From Caldilineaceae bacterium (GTDB lineage: Bacteria; Chloroflexota; Anaerolineae; Caldilineales; Caldilineaceae): DNA of 9,680 nt. The notes under the pieces were generated by a model. The model ran no database searches. It was given only the letters and a program-made list of their open reading frames with translations, and was not told the origin of the DNA. Numbering within the stretch: position 1 is the stretch's first letter; the number at the start of each line of letters is the position of its first letter. Where the stretch lies: assembly GCA_028819675.1 (NCBI GenBank), contig JAPPKT010000603.1:1-9680 (forward strand), in the 5' to 3' direction. Made by a program: the position numbers and the translations under genes. Shown here in pieces: positions 1-6,044 of this stretch.

Positions 1-112
1 GATCGATCCGGCGGCGGCGTCCACGATACCAGACCCATTCGACCAGGGTCGAGCTTACCCAGCCGAAGAGCAGGCCGACCAGAATATAACCGAGCAGGCT
101 TGTCAGATCCAT
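1..112 (-). CDS. N-terminal fragment of a small membrane-anchored protein (continues off left edge)
   Basis: The first 37 codons of a minus-strand gene are present, starting at ATG 110-112; the rest lies outside the window. The fragment has a few polar residues, one strongly hydrophobic helix (about residues 5-25, rich in L, V, G, F and W) and then a basic stretch WYRGRRRR at about 28-35. This is the pattern of a single N-terminal membrane anchor with a positive, cytoplasmic stop-transfer flank. A GGGAG Shine-Dalgarno lies 5 nt before the ATG, and a near-consensus promoter lies about 45 nt upstream, which supports a real gene. No family can be named from 37 residues. Many small bacterial proteins begin with an anchor followed by a cytoplasmic coiled coil or nuclease-like domain, but that is speculation here. 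Confidence 0.72.
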   Translation of the reverse strand, partial: MDLTSLLGYILVGLLFGWVSSTLVEWVWYRGRRRRID

Positions 113-157
113 CGCTACTCCCGTGCGCCCCGAAGAAGAGAGACACAGCTGAAAATT

Positions 158-186
158 AGTGTATCCCGCGCCCAAATGGTTGTCAA
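158..186 (-). promoter_or_regulatory. Sigma-70-type promoter for the left-edge membrane protein
   Basis: On the minus strand a perfect TTGACA (-35, bases 181-186) is followed after exactly 17 nt by TACACT (-10, bases 158-163; 4/6 match to TATAAT). The expected transcript start near 150 leaves a leader of about 38 nt before the ATG at 112. The spacer contains CCATTTGGG, loosely like the CCCA-N3-TGGG boxes at 499-513 and 3997-4011 but one base short. Confidence 0.7.
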
Positions 187-498
187 AACGCTATTCTGAT
201 GGGGATGCGACCCAGTTCTGGGGGTGGAGGCAGTCTGGGGGGAATTGAAAGCCAGCGGTGGCTGAAAAGGTTTGCCGGTTCTTGGGTAGACACAGGGCTG
301 TTTTGGGGGGAAACTGTTGGGTTGGCACGATTGTTGGGAAGAACCATCTCGGCGGGCTAGTCAGGCGGGCGATGCAGGGGCGCAGGCCCGAAGGCGAGGA
401 GAGCGTGAAGAGGAGAGAGTGACACCATTGGTCTGCCGGAGATGGGAACGGTAAATGCACGTAGCCTGGTTGCTTTCGGAGGTATACGTATTCTCGTT
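187..498. other. Intergenic stretch with no recognisable gene
   Basis: About 310 bp lie between the promoter of the left gene and the RraA promoter module. Open frames cross it on the minus strand, but their translations are low-information, rich in P, S and R, have no Shine-Dalgarno and match no family I know. The plus strand is G-rich with three runs of 5-6 G (near 221, 237 and 304), too widely spaced to make a convincing quadruplex. I see no RNA gene here. Confidence 0.5.
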
Positions 499-569
499 CC
501 CCATATTGGGATGCACGCTCAGGGCAGCTTTGACGATCCGTTGACGGCTGAGGGCCCATAGGCTAGAAT
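499..569 (+). promoter_or_regulatory. Promoter/operator module upstream of the RraA-like gene (copy 1 of a duplicated module)
   Basis: TTGACG (541-546) and TAGAAT (564-569) are separated by exactly 17 nt, giving a strong sigma-70-type promoter reading toward the RraA-like gene. The spacer carries a GGGCCC palindrome. Upstream, CCCCATATTGGGATG (499-513) contains a CCCA-N3-TGGG dyad that could bind a regulator. The core from the -35 through the -10, and the upstream box, recur almost unchanged in front of the convergent amidohydrolase operon (3949-4011, minus). The expected transcript start is near 576, giving a leader of about 228 nt. Confidence 0.72.
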
Positions 570-596
570 TGTCTTGGAATGTAGGTGCCCTCAAGA

Positions 597-769
597 GTCC
601 GAGCTTCCGGACATATAGGCTGCGATTTTGGGTCCATGCAAAGGCGGATTTCACAATAGCATCAGGACGCCTCTTGCGACCGGCTTCGCGGTCAGAATTC
701 AGGGAGGCTGGTTCCCCCGCTTTCACTCCCCGTGAAAACTACCCGTCGAACTGTCGACAGGTAGTTTTC
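597..769 (+). promoter_or_regulatory. Structured 5' leader of the RraA-like gene, ending in a terminator-like hairpin
   Basis: Three hairpins lie between the promoter and the gene: GTCCG/CGGAC (597-612), GACCG/CGGTC (678-693) and a long one at 734-769. The last has a 10-bp perfect outer stem (GAAAACTACC/GGTAGTTTTC), one C-A mismatch, and a 5-bp inner stem GTCGA/TCGAC closing an ACTG loop. Its right arm ends in TTTTCC, so it resembles an intrinsic terminator, and it lies 21 nt before the Shine-Dalgarno. It may attenuate transcription, or it may terminate any read-through from the left. No known riboswitch class is recognised. Confidence 0.5.
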
Positions 770-803
770 CTCCCAATTCTCATTCCAAAAGGAGAAACGC
801 AAA

Positions 804-1535
804 ATGAGTGAGAGCATCTACGCGTCAGTAGACGTCTCGCAGCAGACCCTCGACCGTTTCAAGAATGTGGCTACCGCGAACGTATGGGACATCCTCCTCA
901 GGCACTCCGGTGTCTATTTTTCCTTCATGGATAATGTTCGTCTCCGGACCCCGGGCGAGAGGCTGGCCGCGCGTGCCCGCACATTGCGCTACCTGCCTCC
1001 ACGTCCGGATTTGCAGGCGAGAGTGCATGTCGGCGAGCAGTCTCCGGAGTACCTGGCTATGGCCCGCTGCGGCCCCGGTGACGTGCTCGTTTGTGACGTG
1101 ATGGGCGATTCCCGCCCTTGTATCTTCGGTGATGTCAAGGCGCTGCAATTGAAGATGAACAACGCCGACGGCATCGTCACCGACGGCAGCATTCGCGACC
1201 TGGATGTCATAAAGGAGGAGGAGTTCGGGCTGATCATCTATGCCCGCGATCGAACGCCCCGAGGCGGCGTCCCCTACGCCATTCCTGCGCAGGAGAATGT
1301 GGAGATTCAGTGCGGCGGGGCCCTGGTGTGCCCTGGCGATGTACTGGTTGGGGATGCGGATGGCGTGGTTGTCGTGCCCTCCTGGTTCGCGGATGAGTGC
1401 ATCGAGCTTACGGAAGAGTATGAGGCGGAGGAGACAAGGATCAAGAATCGTATCCTTGCTGAAGGGGTGGTGCCCGGCAGATACTACACGCCCCCAGCAC
1501 CGGGGGGGTACGCGCGGGCGGGCAAAGAAGAATAG
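804..1535 (+). CDS. RraA-fold protein, HMG/CHA aldolase-like
   Basis: This 243-aa protein belongs to the RraA/4-hydroxy-4-methyl-2-oxoglutarate aldolase fold (old name: demethylmenaquinone methyltransferase-like). Visible family marks are GD at 109-110, ADGIVTDGSIRD at 121-132 with the conserved Arg131-Asp132 used in substrate and metal binding, and PGDVLVGDADGVVVVP at 177-192. Class II pyruvate aldolases of this fold cleave HMG or 4-carboxy-4-hydroxy-2-oxoadipate to pyruvate plus a keto acid, using Mg or Mn. Other members only regulate RNase E, and stand-alone function cannot be read from sequence. The start is ATG 804 with AGGAG at 790-794. The gene is convergent with two amidohydrolases and shares a duplicated promoter module with them, which favours a metabolic role. 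The last 20 residues (PPAPGG tail) are probably disordered. Confidence 0.85.
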   Translation: MSESIYASVDVSQQTLDRFKNVATANVWDILLRHSGVYFSFMDNVRLRTPGERLAARARTLRYLPPRPDLQARVHVGEQSPEYLAMARCGPGDVLVCDVMGDSRPCIFGDVKALQLKMNNADGIVTDGSIRDLDVIKEEEFGLIIYARDRTPRGGVPYAIPAQENVEIQCGGALVCPGDVLVGDADGVVVVPSWFADECIELTEEYEAEETRIKNRILAEGVVPGRYYTPPAPGGYARAGKEE

Positions 1536-1560
1536 CAGCTCACGCGCGGCAACGGAGGCT

Positions 1561-1613
1561 GCGCCGGTTCTGCAGTTGCACTAAGGCAGCCTGTAGAACC
1601 GGCGCGCGTTTTC
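1561..1613 (+). terminator. Intrinsic terminator of the RraA-like gene, overlapping the end of the convergent amidohydrolase
   Basis: A 15-bp stem, GCGCCGGTTCTGCAG (1561-1575) against CTGTAGAACCGGCGC (1591-1605), has one G-U wobble and a 15-nt loop, followed by GCGTTTTC. It starts 26 nt after the RraA stop. The right arm encodes the last residues of the minus-strand amidohydrolase, and that gene's stop codon (1581-1583) lies in the loop. On the minus strand there is no T-tract, so termination is best supported for the plus strand. Confidence 0.7.
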
Positions 1614-2711
1614 GGACATGATGTTTCGTCTGACCTCAAACGGGAGCGTACCCGGAAGGGCGCGGTCGGGCGAGTCAAAGTCCCAGTGGGGGTAGTCGGT
1701 GGCGAACATGAGCCTGCTTCCGCCGTCCAGGTGCTCAAGGATTTGCTCAAAGTGACGCGGCTGCCGCGGCTCTTCCATCGGTTGGGACGTGAACCAGAAG
1801 TGCTCCAGAATGTATTCGGAGGGTGCCTTTTTCAGGAAGGGCACTTCGGCTTTGAGCCGTTTCCAACTCCTGTCCATGCGCCAGGCGAAGGAGGGGACCC
1901 AGGCAAAGCCGCCTTCAATTATGACGATACGAAGCTCAGGGAAATGCTCGAATACCCCTTCGCAGACGAAGCTGGCAATGTGGGCCTGGTAGGCCTGGGG
2001 CATTCCGCAGTGATCTTCAAGGTAGTATGAAGGCCAGCCGGCGGCTGTGAGCGGATGGCCGCCCTGGCCGCCGACGTGGATGCCGATTGGCAGGTCGTAT
2101 TCGAGGGCGGCTTCATACATCTTCCAGTACTTGCGCTTGCCGAGAGGTTCACTGGTGCGGACGACAGTGAGAACCTGTACGAAGCCGGGGTCGTTTCCGC
2201 GGCGGTGAATCTCTTGCGCAGCCAGTTCCCCATCTTCATAGTTGACCAGCATCGAAGCGCGCAGCCGCGGCTCGGGTTCGAGCCATTCGGCGACCTGGTA
2301 GTCGTTGACGGCGCGGGCCAGTTGGGCACCGTATTCCATGTTCAGCTGGCCGCCGGCGCCGGCAAGGGGATTCAGGATGCCGTACTCAATGTCCCAGGCG
2401 TCGAGCAGCTGGAGCCGCATGAAGTCGAGGTCGGTGCCAGGTGGGCGCCCGTTCGGGGGCCAGGCATCGACACGGGCGGCATTGCGATGGAAGCGGGGAT
2501 AGGAGCCGCCATGCAGGCCGCGCATGTAATGGGCGCGCTGACCGAACATTCTGTGGAAGTCCTGCCATTCCGGCGAGAGGTAGTCGGTGATTATCTGCCT
2601 GAAAACCGGGTCAATGTGCACGTCAAAGTTATGGATGTCGGTGTCAATGACGGACAGCCCAGCCTTTTTCGGGACATGCGGCTGCGTGGTCGTTTCCAGC
2701 TCGACTGTCAT
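1581..2711 (-). CDS. Amidohydrolase_2 family metal-dependent hydrolase/decarboxylase (paralogue A)
   Basis: This 376-aa TIM-barrel protein is of the amidohydrolase_2 (ACMSD-like) family. The first metal motif is Asp25-x-His27 (VIDTDIHN) rather than the usual HxH; a second histidine is His212 (IGIHVGG) and the closing metal aspartate is Asp339 (FATDYPHWD). At the position where ACMSD-type enzymes have a His-Gly-Gly motif this protein has Glu266 (IEGGFAW). Family members decarboxylate or hydrate aromatic-derived acids (ACMSD, gamma-resorcylate decarboxylase, LigJ, LigI); the substrate here is unknown. It is cytoplasmic, with no signal peptide. It is translated from GGAG 7 nt before its ATG and overlaps the stop of paralogue B by 4 bp (ATGA), so the pair is an operon with translational coupling. 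The two proteins align over their whole barrel, pointing to a tandem duplication. Confidence 0.87.
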   Translation of the reverse strand: MTVELETTTQPHVPKKAGLSVIDTDIHNFDVHIDPVFRQIITDYLSPEWQDFHRMFGQRAHYMRGLHGGSYPRFHRNAARVDAWPPNGRPPGTDLDFMRLQLLDAWDIEYGILNPLAGAGGQLNMEYGAQLARAVNDYQVAEWLEPEPRLRASMLVNYEDGELAAQEIHRRGNDPGFVQVLTVVRTSEPLGKRKYWKMYEAALEYDLPIGIHVGGQGGHPLTAAGWPSYYLEDHCGMPQAYQAHIASFVCEGVFEHFPELRIVIIEGGFAWVPSFAWRMDRSWKRLKAEVPFLKKAPSEYILEHFWFTSQPMEEPRQPRHFEQILEHLDGGSRLMFATDYPHWDFDSPDRALPGTLPFEVRRNIMSENARRFYRLP

Positions 2712-3889
2712 GATGGTTCTCCATTGAATCGATAGAAGGCGCGGGCGTTCTCAGACCAGACGTTGGCGTGCAGGGGTTCAGGCAGGGTTGCGGGCCAGGC
2801 ATCTTCGTCGCGATCAAAGTGCCAGTGCGGGTAGTCGGTGGCAAACATGAGCATTGTATCGGACTCCATCTGCTCGATCGCTTGAAGAATATAGCCGGGG
2901 TCGGGCGGCGTGTCGACAGGTTGAACCGTAAGGCGAATGTGATCGCGAATGTAGTCGGATGGCGGACGTCTGACCCAGGGTACATTTGAACGCAGCCCTT
3001 TCCACTCCTTGTCCAGCCGCCACATCAGCGGAGGCATCCAGGCGAAACCGCCTTCGATCAGCGCAATGCGCAGGTCGGGGAAACGATCGAAGACCCCTTC
3101 GGCGACGAGACTGATTACCTGGGACTGGAAGACCGGCGCCATATTGGCATACTCTTCGAGGTAGGTCGAAGGCCAGCCCACAGGGCTGGGGGGGTGGCCC
3201 GGCGATCCGCCGTAGTGTATGCCGATGACGAGATCGTGTTCAACTGCGGCCGCGTAGAGTGGATCATAAAATCGATTGCCGTAGGGAATGAAAGAGCGGA
3301 CAGGCAGAACTACCTGGACAAACTGCGGGTGTGCCCCGAAACGATCGATCTCCCGGGCCGCACGGGCCGGAGACTGGCTGGGGACGACAAGGGAACCGCG
3401 CAAGCGCGGTTCGGGTGTGAGCCATTCGTCGATCTGCCAGCGATTGACGGCTGTCGCCAGGTCGACGGCCAGGTCTTCCTGTTTGACGCTCTGTGCACGA
3501 AACGCACAGTTGAGGATACCGATTTCCGTATTGAAGGGCGCAAGGGCCTGTTCGCGGACAAGCTCCAGGCTGGATCCGGCCGCGCCGCCACCCTGGGGCA
3601 GGCTGCCGGGGCGGGCCGAAATCGGTGCGCCGCGCGGGTAGTCGCCTCCAGACGGGCCGGGGTAGCCGGAAATACGAATGTACTCCTGCCAATAGTCAGG
3701 AAGGTAGGGTAGGAGTTGATCGATCGAGGAGAGTTCATTGTGGATGTCGCAGTCGATCACGGAGTGTGTGCGCGTATTAGGCAGGCGTTCTCTGCCGGGC
3801 GACTGAATGGCCTGGTCGCGATCCACAGTAGTGCGGCCGTTCCCTGATACCGTTTGCCCGGTGCCCGGCTTGTTGTCAACGGACCTCAT
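2708..3889 (-). CDS. Amidohydrolase_2 family metal-dependent hydrolase/decarboxylase (paralogue B)
   Basis: First gene of the amidohydrolase operon, 393 aa from ATG 3889. Metal-site residues match paralogue A: Asp48-x-His50 (VIDCDIHN), His225 (IGIHYGG), Glu279 (IEGGFAW) and Asp352 (FATDYPHWH). It differs by a Gly/Pro-rich insertion near residues 75-105 and by a poorly conserved N-terminal extension of about 45 residues before the first barrel strand. An upstream TTG at 3949 is in frame, but it lies inside the -10 element of the promoter, so ATG 3889 is preferred. The ribosome site there is weak (GGAG 11 nt upstream), and GTG at residue 22 is another possibility. Substrate is unknown. The next gene overlaps by 4 bp. 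Confidence 0.85.
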   Translation of the reverse strand: MRSVDNKPGTGQTVSGNGRTTVDRDQAIQSPGRERLPNTRTHSVIDCDIHNELSSIDQLLPYLPDYWQEYIRISGYPGPSGGDYPRGAPISARPGSLPQGGGAAGSSLELVREQALAPFNTEIGILNCAFRAQSVKQEDLAVDLATAVNRWQIDEWLTPEPRLRGSLVVPSQSPARAAREIDRFGAHPQFVQVVLPVRSFIPYGNRFYDPLYAAAVEHDLVIGIHYGGSPGHPPSPVGWPSTYLEEYANMAPVFQSQVISLVAEGVFDRFPDLRIALIEGGFAWMPPLMWRLDKEWKGLRSNVPWVRRPPSDYIRDHIRLTVQPVDTPPDPGYILQAIEQMESDTMLMFATDYPHWHFDRDEDAWPATLPEPLHANVWSENARAFYRFNGEPS

Positions 3890-3948
3890 ACTACATTCGA
3901 CTCCGACTCTGACATTTTCAACAGGAGGACAGTTTCGCAGGCAAGGCA

Positions 3949-4011
3949 ATTCTAGCCTATGGGCCCTCTGTCGTCAACGAATCAGCAGGGAGGAGTCATC
4001 CCAAAATGGGG
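3949..4011 (-). promoter_or_regulatory. Promoter/operator module of the amidohydrolase operon (copy 2 of the duplicated module)
   Basis: On the minus strand TTGACG (3972-3977), a 17-nt spacer with GGGCCC, and TAGAAT (3949-3954) form a strong promoter. The upstream box CCCCATTTTGGGATG (3997-4011) differs from the copy at 499-513 at one position. From the -10 through the -35 and flanks the two copies match at about 38 of 42 positions. The box-to-(-35) distance is 19 nt here and 27 nt in copy 1. The expected transcript start near 3942 gives a leader of about 50 nt to the ATG at 3889. Confidence 0.72.
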
Positions 4012-4114
4012 GATATACTGAACGGGAGGTCAGGCGATAAAGGGGACAGAGAAAGGGAAGAAAGGCATTGGGTCGGAAGCGGTGCCGGCGGGCGAGATGC
4101 ACGGGCGGCTGTGG

Positions 4115-4909
4115 TCATGGCGACGGGAAGGACCTGGCGTTCCTGCGCTGCCGCGCGGCCTCGAAGAGAATGACGGCGCCGGCGGCGGCAACGTTGAGCG
4201 ATTCGGTGGCGGCGGCCATGGGAACCGCCACGGTTTCCGCTCTTTCCCGCATCTGTGAACTCGCACCGTGCGCCTCGCTGCCGAGCACCAGCGCCGACGG
4301 TTCGCTCCAGTCGACTTCGTCGTAGAGGGTGCTGGCCTGTGCGCTCGCCAGATAGAGGGGCTGGCCGGTGGGCAGGGCGGCCCAGACCGCTTCCCAGGTT
4401 TCCAGGATACGAATTGGAACACGGAAGTGCGCGCCCATGGCCGCGCGCAGGACTTTGCCGTTGAACGGGTCGACGCAGCCGGGCGCGAACAGGACCTGGT
4501 CGGCGCCGGCGGCGGCGGCCGTGCGCAGGAGGGTGCCGGCGTTGCCGGGATCCTGCACGCCGTCGAGGATGAGGGAGAGCGCGGCGGCAGGAGGCAGGGG
4601 CAGCTCCGGTATGGGGACCACGGCCGCGATGCTCTGCGGCGATACGGTCTCGCTGATCTTGTCGAGAATGGCGGGGTGTACCAGGTAGAGGGGGCAGGCC
4701 CGTTGGAGCTGCGCTGCAAGTTCCGGCTGTGCGTCTACGGCGGGGGCGGTGATGAAGCAGGTGTGGAAGGGTGCGCCGATGGTCAGGGCGTCCTGCACGA
4801 GGCGCGTCCCTTCCAGCAGGCAGAGGCCGTGGGCCTGGCGGTGGCGGCGGCGGTGCAGCCTGGCCGCCAGTTTGATCTGGGGATTGCTGGCGCTGGTGAT
4901 CTCTTTCAT
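4115..4909 (-). CDS. TrmH/SpoU-family RNA 2'-O-methyltransferase
   Basis: This 264-aa protein is a SPOUT-class methyltransferase that would transfer a methyl group from SAM to a ribose 2'-OH of rRNA or tRNA. The N-terminal substrate-binding domain (about 1-100, starting EITSASNPQIK) precedes the trefoil-knot catalytic domain. That domain has motif 1 DGVQDPGNAGTLLRTA at 116-131 (catalytic Arg129, Asn123), motif 2 LVLGSEAHG at 207-215 and motif 3 AVPMAAATESLNVAAAGAV at 228-246 (Asn239). Length and domain order fit RlmB-like or TsnR-like enzymes; the exact target nucleotide cannot be told. It commonly follows rplT in bacteria. Here an intrinsic terminator lies between them, so it probably has its own promoter. 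No good Shine-Dalgarno precedes the ATG at 4909. Confidence 0.9.
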   Translation of the reverse strand: MKEITSASNPQIKLAARLHRRRHRQAHGLCLLEGTRLVQDALTIGAPFHTCFITAPAVDAQPELAAQLQRACPLYLVHPAILDKISETVSPQSIAAVVPIPELPLPPAAALSLILDGVQDPGNAGTLLRTAAAAGADQVLFAPGCVDPFNGKVLRAAMGAHFRVPIRILETWEAVWAALPTGQPLYLASAQASTLYDEVDWSEPSALVLGSEAHGASSQMRERAETVAVPMAAATESLNVAAAGAVILFEAARQRRNARSFPSP

Positions 4910-4952
4910 TCAGCCATCTGGAGCGCAGGCTCTCCGAAGAGAGTTATGGCCT

Positions 4953-4985
4953 CGACATCGGGAGATCGGGGCACATCGGATGTCG
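4953..4985. repeat. Inverted repeat upstream of the RNA methyltransferase gene
   Basis: CGACATC (4953-4959) and GATGTCG (4979-4985) are perfect 7-bp arms, 44 nt before the start codon. Three ATCGG repeats lie between and within the arms. This could be an operator or an mRNA hairpin for the methyltransferase gene; there is no independent evidence. Confidence 0.35.
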
Positions 4986-5003
4986 GCGCCGGACAGAGCG
5001 GAC

Positions 5004-5029
5004 AAAAAAGCAGAGACGACTGTCTCTGC
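5004..5029 (-). terminator. Intrinsic terminator of the infC-rpmI-rplT operon
   Basis: On the minus strand GCAGAGAC-AGTC-GTCTCTGC forms an 8-bp perfect stem with a 4-nt loop, directly followed by TTTTTTGT. It lies about 80 nt after the rplT stop. A further 6-bp hairpin (ACGGCC/GGCCGT, 5052-5067) lies between. This separates the ribosomal operon from the RNA methyltransferase gene. Confidence 0.85.
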
Positions 5030-5107
5030 AATCTGCACTCTGAATTGTCAGACGGCCAGGCGGCCGTTGCAACAATGCGTTCAAGCGGTGAAGCGGGAGC
5101 GAATTGT

Positions 5108-5464
5108 TCAGTTCGCGTGGCTCTTGGCCAGTTCTGCCAATGCGCTGAAGCCTTCTGCGTCATTTGCGGCGATATCGGCCAGCACCTTGCGATCCACCTG
5201 GACATCAGCCTTCTTAAGTCCGTAGATCAGGTGACTGTAGCTAATGCCGTTGAGCCGGGACGCAGCATTGATACGGGTAATCCACAACCGGCGGAAATCG
5301 CGTTTGCGGTTGCGGCGGTCGCGATAGGCAAAGGCAAGCGATCTGATCATCGCCTCGTTGGCGCGCTTGAAGAGCTTGGACCGGCTGCCGAACTGCCCCT
5401 TGGTGAACTTGAGTACCTTTTTATGGCGCCTGTGCGCATAAACCTTTGGTCTGGAACGTGCCAT
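5108..5464 (-). CDS. rplT: Large ribosomal subunit protein bL20
   Basis: This 118-aa, very basic protein has the bL20 signature throughout: an N-terminal RNA-binding extension (ARSRPKVYAHRRHKKVLKF), a central AYRDRRNRKRDFRRLWITRINAA block at about 46-68, and the C-terminal globular helices (NGISYSHLIYGLKKA). It binds domain II of 23S rRNA early in 50S assembly, and in several bacteria represses its own operon by binding the mRNA. Length is normal for the family. The start at ATG 5464 has AAGGA 8 nt upstream. It is the last gene of the infC-rpmI-rplT unit, separated from rpmI by 157 nt containing a strong hairpin, and is followed by an intrinsic terminator. Confidence 0.97.
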   Translation of the reverse strand: MARSRPKVYAHRRHKKVLKFTKGQFGSRSKLFKRANEAMIRSLAFAYRDRRNRKRDFRRLWITRINAASRLNGISYSHLIYGLKKADVQVDRKVLADIAANDAEGFSALAELAKSHAN

Positions 5465-5561
5465 TGGTTAAATCCTTGTATCTAACGGTTGCGATGCCTG
5501 GGAGCGGGTCGCTTTGGGCCTGAGCCGCCTGCATGGTTGGATAGGCGATGGAACTGCAATC

Positions 5562-5608
5562 GGGTCGGGGACGAAAAAACGCGTTGCGCTCTGCCAGGTT
5601 CCCGACCC
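5562..5608 (-). promoter_or_regulatory. Hairpin in the rpmI-rplT spacer
   Basis: Arms GGGTCGGGGAC (5562-5572) and GTTCCCGACCC (5598-5608) pair over 11 bp with one G-U, leaving a 25-nt loop. It begins 13 nt after the rpmI stop. There is no T-tract on the minus strand after it, so it is more likely an mRNA processing, stability or bL20-response element than a terminator. Confidence 0.45.
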
Positions 5609-5621
5609 CGTCGAGACAGGC

Positions 5622-5810
5622 CTAGGAGACCAGCTTTTTGGCGGCTATGGCCTGACCTTTGTTTGGGCTCGTAATCTTGTGGCGGTAGTCGCTGACCTTG
5701 CGCTTTTTGCGGCGCAGGTGGTTGCCGCCCTGTTTGCGGCGCAGCAACTTACCGTTTTTCGTCACACGGAAGCGCTTCTGCGCGCCCTTATGGCTCTTCA
5801 TCTTTGGCAT
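5622..5810 (-). CDS. rpmI: Large ribosomal subunit protein bL35
   Basis: This 62-aa basic protein starts MPKMKSHKGAQKRFRVTKNGK, the diagnostic bL35 N-terminus, followed by the conserved R-K-x(5-6)-H-L-R-R-K-K segment. It is a small 50S structural protein. Length is close to the usual 64-66 residues. It lies between infC and rplT, the canonical order. The ribosome site is poor (only CGAG about 9 nt upstream), which suggests its translation depends on the leader structure or on regulation rather than on a strong Shine-Dalgarno. Confidence 0.95.
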   Translation of the reverse strand: MPKMKSHKGAQKRFRVTKNGKLLRRKQGGNHLRRKKRKVSDYRHKITSPNKGQAIAAKKLVS

Positions 5811-5894
5811 AGTTTTTCTCGGTTGTTGCCGCGCCCCTTACAAGCAGAGACACATTGAAACTGCACGATAGGATGCAGTAGCTAAACGAAAATC

Positions 5895-5959
5895 GCGCCC
5901 CCTTAAGGCGGGGGCGCATTGGACATTGTCACACCCGTCAGCGCATGCGCGACTGACGG
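5895..5959 (-). promoter_or_regulatory. Two hairpins in the infC-rpmI spacer, one terminator-like
   Basis: The 234-nt gap between infC and rpmI holds CCGTCAG/CTGACGG (5935-5941 with 5953-5959, enclosing the palindrome GCGCATGCGC). Downstream in the reading direction is an 8-bp all-GC stem GCGCCCCC/GGGGGCGC (5895-5902 with 5910-5917), followed on the minus strand by GATTTTCGTTT. The second has the form of an intrinsic terminator and could attenuate transcription into rpmI-rplT. bL20 control of rpmI-rplT through this spacer is known in Escherichia coli; the link here is inference. Confidence 0.55.
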
Positions 5960-6044
5960 CGTCATGCAAGCCTAAATGATAGCACAGCCGCCCACCAAGC
6001 TCAAAATTCGGCGGTCGGCAGCTACAGGCAGCTATAGAATTCGA

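Noticed and set aside
210..310. G-runs that might form a quadruplex
   Set aside because: The long runs are too far apart for a normal four-tract quadruplex.
191..726. Two minus-strand frames of about 120 codons
   Set aside because: No family similarity, no ribosome site, odd composition, and they cross the plus-strand promoter module. A shared peptide-like stretch with a frame near 3950 is explained by the duplicated promoter DNA.
569..811. 80-codon plus-strand frame ending over the RraA start
   Set aside because: It would start at a TTG inside the -10 element, upstream of the expected transcript start, with no ribosome site. It crosses the leader hairpins.
4268..5485. 405-codon plus-strand open frame
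   Set aside because: It runs antisense across the RNA methyltransferase and rplT and across the rplT terminator, with an Ala/Gly-rich composition typical of a GC-rich shadow frame.
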